Part shown: positions 51,149 through 52,892 of the stretch, piece after piece
Position numbering within the stretch: the first letter of the stretch is position 1
Layout of the letters: every line of letters starts with the position of its first letter
DNA from: an uncultured bacterium
Lineage (GTDB): Bacteria; Bacillota_I; Bacilli_A; RF39; UBA660
DNA length: 52,892 bases
Direction: 5' to 3'
Assembly (NCBI GenBank): GCA_947169285.1
Contig: CAMVPB010000006.1
Coordinates: 1-52,892, forward strand
Program-made: the position numbers and the translations under genes
Notes under the pieces: model-generated
What the model was told of the DNA's origin: nothing
The model's input: only the letters and a program-made list of their open reading frames with translations
Databases searched by the model: none

Positions 51149-52756
51149 TTATTCCTCCTCTATTAACACTGCATGCACTGCCATTCTTTGATTTGTATTA
51201 GATGGTCCATAACATGTTGATAAAGTTAATATTTTATCTCCATATTTAACATTCACTCCAAAATTATAGACACTTCTTTTTATCATCTTATTAATCCACG
51301 AATTAAAATCATCTTCATCTTCAAAATTAACTTCTAAATAATCTGAAGTATAATCAGTTCTGTAAACTGATATTATTTGCCATTTCATTTTTTTATATGG
51401 TGTATCAAATGAAATAATTTGATTTTCTTTATTTAAATACCAGTTCTTATTAAGGGCATTTGATAAAGTTCCAAACATCATTCCACTTTTCATTTTATGC
51501 CCATAAAGAATTGTATTTGTATCTAAATCCTTAGGATTATTTCTAAAATCCATAAATATCCATCCAAGCGAACTAGATTTTTTATAAAAATCATGCTTTA
51601 AATAATAATTATTGTCTTTCCCTTGGACAGCAGGATAATTAATCATTGTATTATTAACAGTTATCCAACCTACTGTATCTTTATTCTTAGATAATAATAA
51701 ATCAAATGATTTTTCAAATTCATATTTACTTTTTACTTTTTTCGTTTCTTCACTTGATGGTTCTTCATCATATTCCTCAATTGAAGGATTACCATCTTCA
51801 TCTGTTAAATTTGCATAACTCATATACATTTCATAATTTAATTTATCAAGGTTGATTTTAGTAGAATAAGTATATAATTGTGTAAATATCACTCCAACTA
51901 ATAAAACATAAAACGCAATTAAAAATGCAAAATTAATATGATTATAGGTAAACTGTTTAAATAAATTGTTTAAAATAAAATTCTTTGAATATATTATTTT
52001 AATATCTCCATTCAAACTTTTTATATAATTTTTACTTATATTTTTTAATTTTTTAAAATCATTAGAAGGCAACGTTGATTCTTGATACAATAGAATAACT
52101 ACATTTTTTCTTTTATCTTTTTCTAAACATTTAATAATACTATTTAATATATCAACGTTGTAGTTATGAAGATGAATTGTTTTTAAATTAATATTTAACT
52201 TAAGAAACTCAATAAAATCTTTTTCTTTATAATTATATTCTCTATTAAAATGTAATACTTTTTTAAAGTATAAAGCATCATTATCAATAGTATCTTGTGA
52301 TACCATAAAAGAATCAGAAATATAATTCATATAATTAAGATTTACTTTTTTCTTAGTACCAATTATTTTTTTTAAATAATTACTAGGAATATAATATGCA
52401 TTAACATATCTTAAATACTTATTAGATATTATTAAATTGCATTCATTAGTAGTAAGCGACTTAAAGTTTTTTAAATATATTGAATGAATGCTTAATATTT
52501 TAATAAATTTTAAAACAATTTCTGTTAATCTATAATCTTCTAAATAAACAGAATGAATATTATTTTTTATTAAAACTTTATTTATTAAATTTAATATATC
52601 AGTATTATTTTTATTAAAATACTTATAAGTGTATATATACATGTTATGAAATATGTTATTTGAATTTATTACTTTTGTAGGAGATATAATTTTATTAGTA
52701 GAACTAAATACTAAGAAATTATTTTTAAATGATAAAATTATGTATTTGTCATCCAT
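51149..52756 (-). CDS. Class B sortase with a large N-terminal extension
   Basis: The product has 535 residues. Residues 1-270 are a Lys/Asn/Ile-rich region, unlike other sortases I know, with leucine-rich repeat-like spacing. One membrane helix lies at about 277-297 (FAFLIAFYVLLVGVIFTQLY). The sortase domain follows (about 345-533): ILYGHKM gives the catalytic His, LSTCYG the Cys and NQRMAVHA the Arg. It may anchor or polymerise surface proteins of the secretion locus; no LPxTG-type substrate was recognised among the neighbours. It heads the CpaE-like operon. Confidence 0.82.
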   Translation of the reverse strand: MDDKYIILSFKNNFLVFSSTNKIISPTKVINSNNIFHNMYIYTYKYFNKNNTDILNLINKVLIKNNIHSVYLEDYRLTEIVLKFIKILSIHSIYLKNFKSLTTNECNLIISNKYLRYVNAYYIPSNYLKKIIGTKKKVNLNYMNYISDSFMVSQDTIDNDALYFKKVLHFNREYNYKEKDFIEFLKLNINLKTIHLHNYNVDILNSIIKCLEKDKRKNVVILLYQESTLPSNDFKKLKNISKNYIKSLNGDIKIIYSKNFILNNLFKQFTYNHINFAFLIAFYVLLVGVIFTQLYTYSTKINLDKLNYEMYMSYANLTDEDGNPSIEEYDEEPSSEETKKVKSKYEFEKSFDLLLSKNKDTVGWITVNNTMINYPAVQGKDNNYYLKHDFYKKSSSLGWIFMDFRNNPKDLDTNTILYGHKMKSGMMFGTLSNALNKNWYLNKENQIISFDTPYKKMKWQIISVYRTDYTSDYLEVNFEDEDDFNSWINKMIKRSVYNFGVNVKYGDKILTLSTCYGPSNTNQRMAVHAVLIEEE

Positions 52757-52768
52757 TTTTATTCCTCC

Positions 52769-52800
52769 TACTCTACCATCTATATCATAACATATTTTAT
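52769..52800 (-). promoter_or_regulatory. Candidate promoter of the sortase operon
   Basis: TTTATA, 17 bases, TATGAT on the minus strand just upstream of an AGGAGG ribosome binding site. A weaker match than the other promoters. Confidence 0.45.
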
Positions 52801-52821
52801 AATTTTTATAAAGATTAAAAA

Positions 52822-52839
52822 AAGATTATTTCTAATCTT
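52822..52839 (-). terminator. Terminator of a gene entering from the right edge
   Basis: AAGATTA/TAATCTT with loop GAAA and seven T on the minus strand. It ends a transcript coming from beyond 52892. Confidence 0.8.
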
Positions 52840-52845
52840 GTAGTG

Positions 52846-52892
52846 TTACAATTGATGTGACACCTCAAACATAGAAAAAAGTGATTTGATAC
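52846..52892 (-). CDS. C-terminal end of a gene beyond the window
   Basis: One minus-strand frame reads IKSLFSMFEVSHQL to a TAA at 52846-52848, 7 bases before the terminator hairpin. The terminator supports a gene ending here, but only 15 codons are visible and another frame also ends nearby (TGA at 52865). Product unknown. Confidence 0.35.
   Translation of the reverse strand, partial: IKSLFSMFEVSHQL

Noticed and set aside
1-52892. Mollicutes genetic code (TGA as tryptophan)
   Set aside because: TGG is used for Trp throughout and TGA serves as a stop, for example at the end of the arginase-like gene, so the standard bacterial code applies.
3660-52892. A single large conjugative element joining the integrase at 15.3 kb and the T4SS genes at 37-52 kb
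   Set aside because: The integrase element has its own boundary repeats at 3.7 and 19.6 kb, and housekeeping genes (yebC, recG) separate it from the T4SS-like genes.
1-52892. CRISPR array or tRNA genes
   Set aside because: No regularly spaced repeats and no cloverleaf-like sequences were seen on either strand.

Overview
The window looks like chromosomal DNA of a very AT-rich, Gram-positive-lineage bacterium (Bacillota, most like an uncultured gut Bacilli or Clostridia relative). Support: AGGAGG-type ribosome binding sites, TTGACA/TATAAT promoters, short intrinsic terminators, a class B sortase, lipoproteins, and homologues of RecG, YebC and a ClpX-like ATPase. TGA is used as a stop and TGG for tryptophan, so this is the standard bacterial code, not the Mollicutes code. 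No rRNA, tRNA or CRISPR array is visible.

Layout. (1) 1-3.5 kb: end of a small gene, an SPFH membrane-protein gene behind a riboswitch-like leader with terminator, and a UvrD/helicase-IV-like gene broken by one extra A. (2) About 3.7-19.65 kb: an integrated element of about 16 kb bounded by a perfect 26-bp direct repeat. It has an integrase, an S24-type repressor divergent from small HTH genes, a phage-type replication module and no virion genes. It therefore resembles a phage satellite (PICI-like). Its cargo is defensive: a full type I restriction-modification operon with an AbrB-like head gene and a YgjP-type metallopeptidase, plus an RloA/RloB (AbiL-like) pair. A 25-bp inverted repeat brackets the repressor/HTH regulatory segment. 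(3) 19.7-25.6 kb: a gene scar with a LysR fragment, then an operon that looks like an undescribed RiPP pathway. Its order is ABC-F ATPase, arginase-like enzyme, a 25-residue precursor ending in Tyr-Asn-Cys-Arg-Arg-Gly, and two radical SAM/SPASM enzymes. (4) 25.6-31.6 kb: an RsgA-like GTPase, two aminoglycoside-phosphotransferase-like kinases, Nudix hydrolases (one a pseudogene), a pyrophosphatase-like protein, a membrane-anchored HTH regulator and a candidate small RNA or attenuator. (5) 31.7-37 kb: a ClpX-like AAA+ ATPase, YebC, three small proteins and RecG. (6) 37-52.8 kb: a type IV secretion-like locus with a VirD4 coupling ATPase, VirB4, PrgI-like, VirB6/TrbL-like, three proteins with a VirB2-like membrane-helix pair, two wall-hydrolase lipoproteins, a CpaE/TadZ-like protein and a class B sortase with a large N-terminal extension. 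No relaxase or integrase for this locus is inside the window.

How they work together. The RiPP operon is the most novel candidate. ABC-F stops 3 nt before the arginase-like gene, the arginase stop overlaps the precursor start (ATGA), and the two radical SAM genes overlap. The arginase-like enzyme is suited to converting core arginines to ornithine, and the ABC-F protein (perhaps with the RsgA-like GTPase upstream) could protect the ribosome. The satellite-like element couples mobility to two defence systems. The T4SS-like locus has the ATPases, channel, wall-cutting enzymes and candidate pilins of a conjugation machine. All functional calls rest on motifs read by eye; no database search was run.
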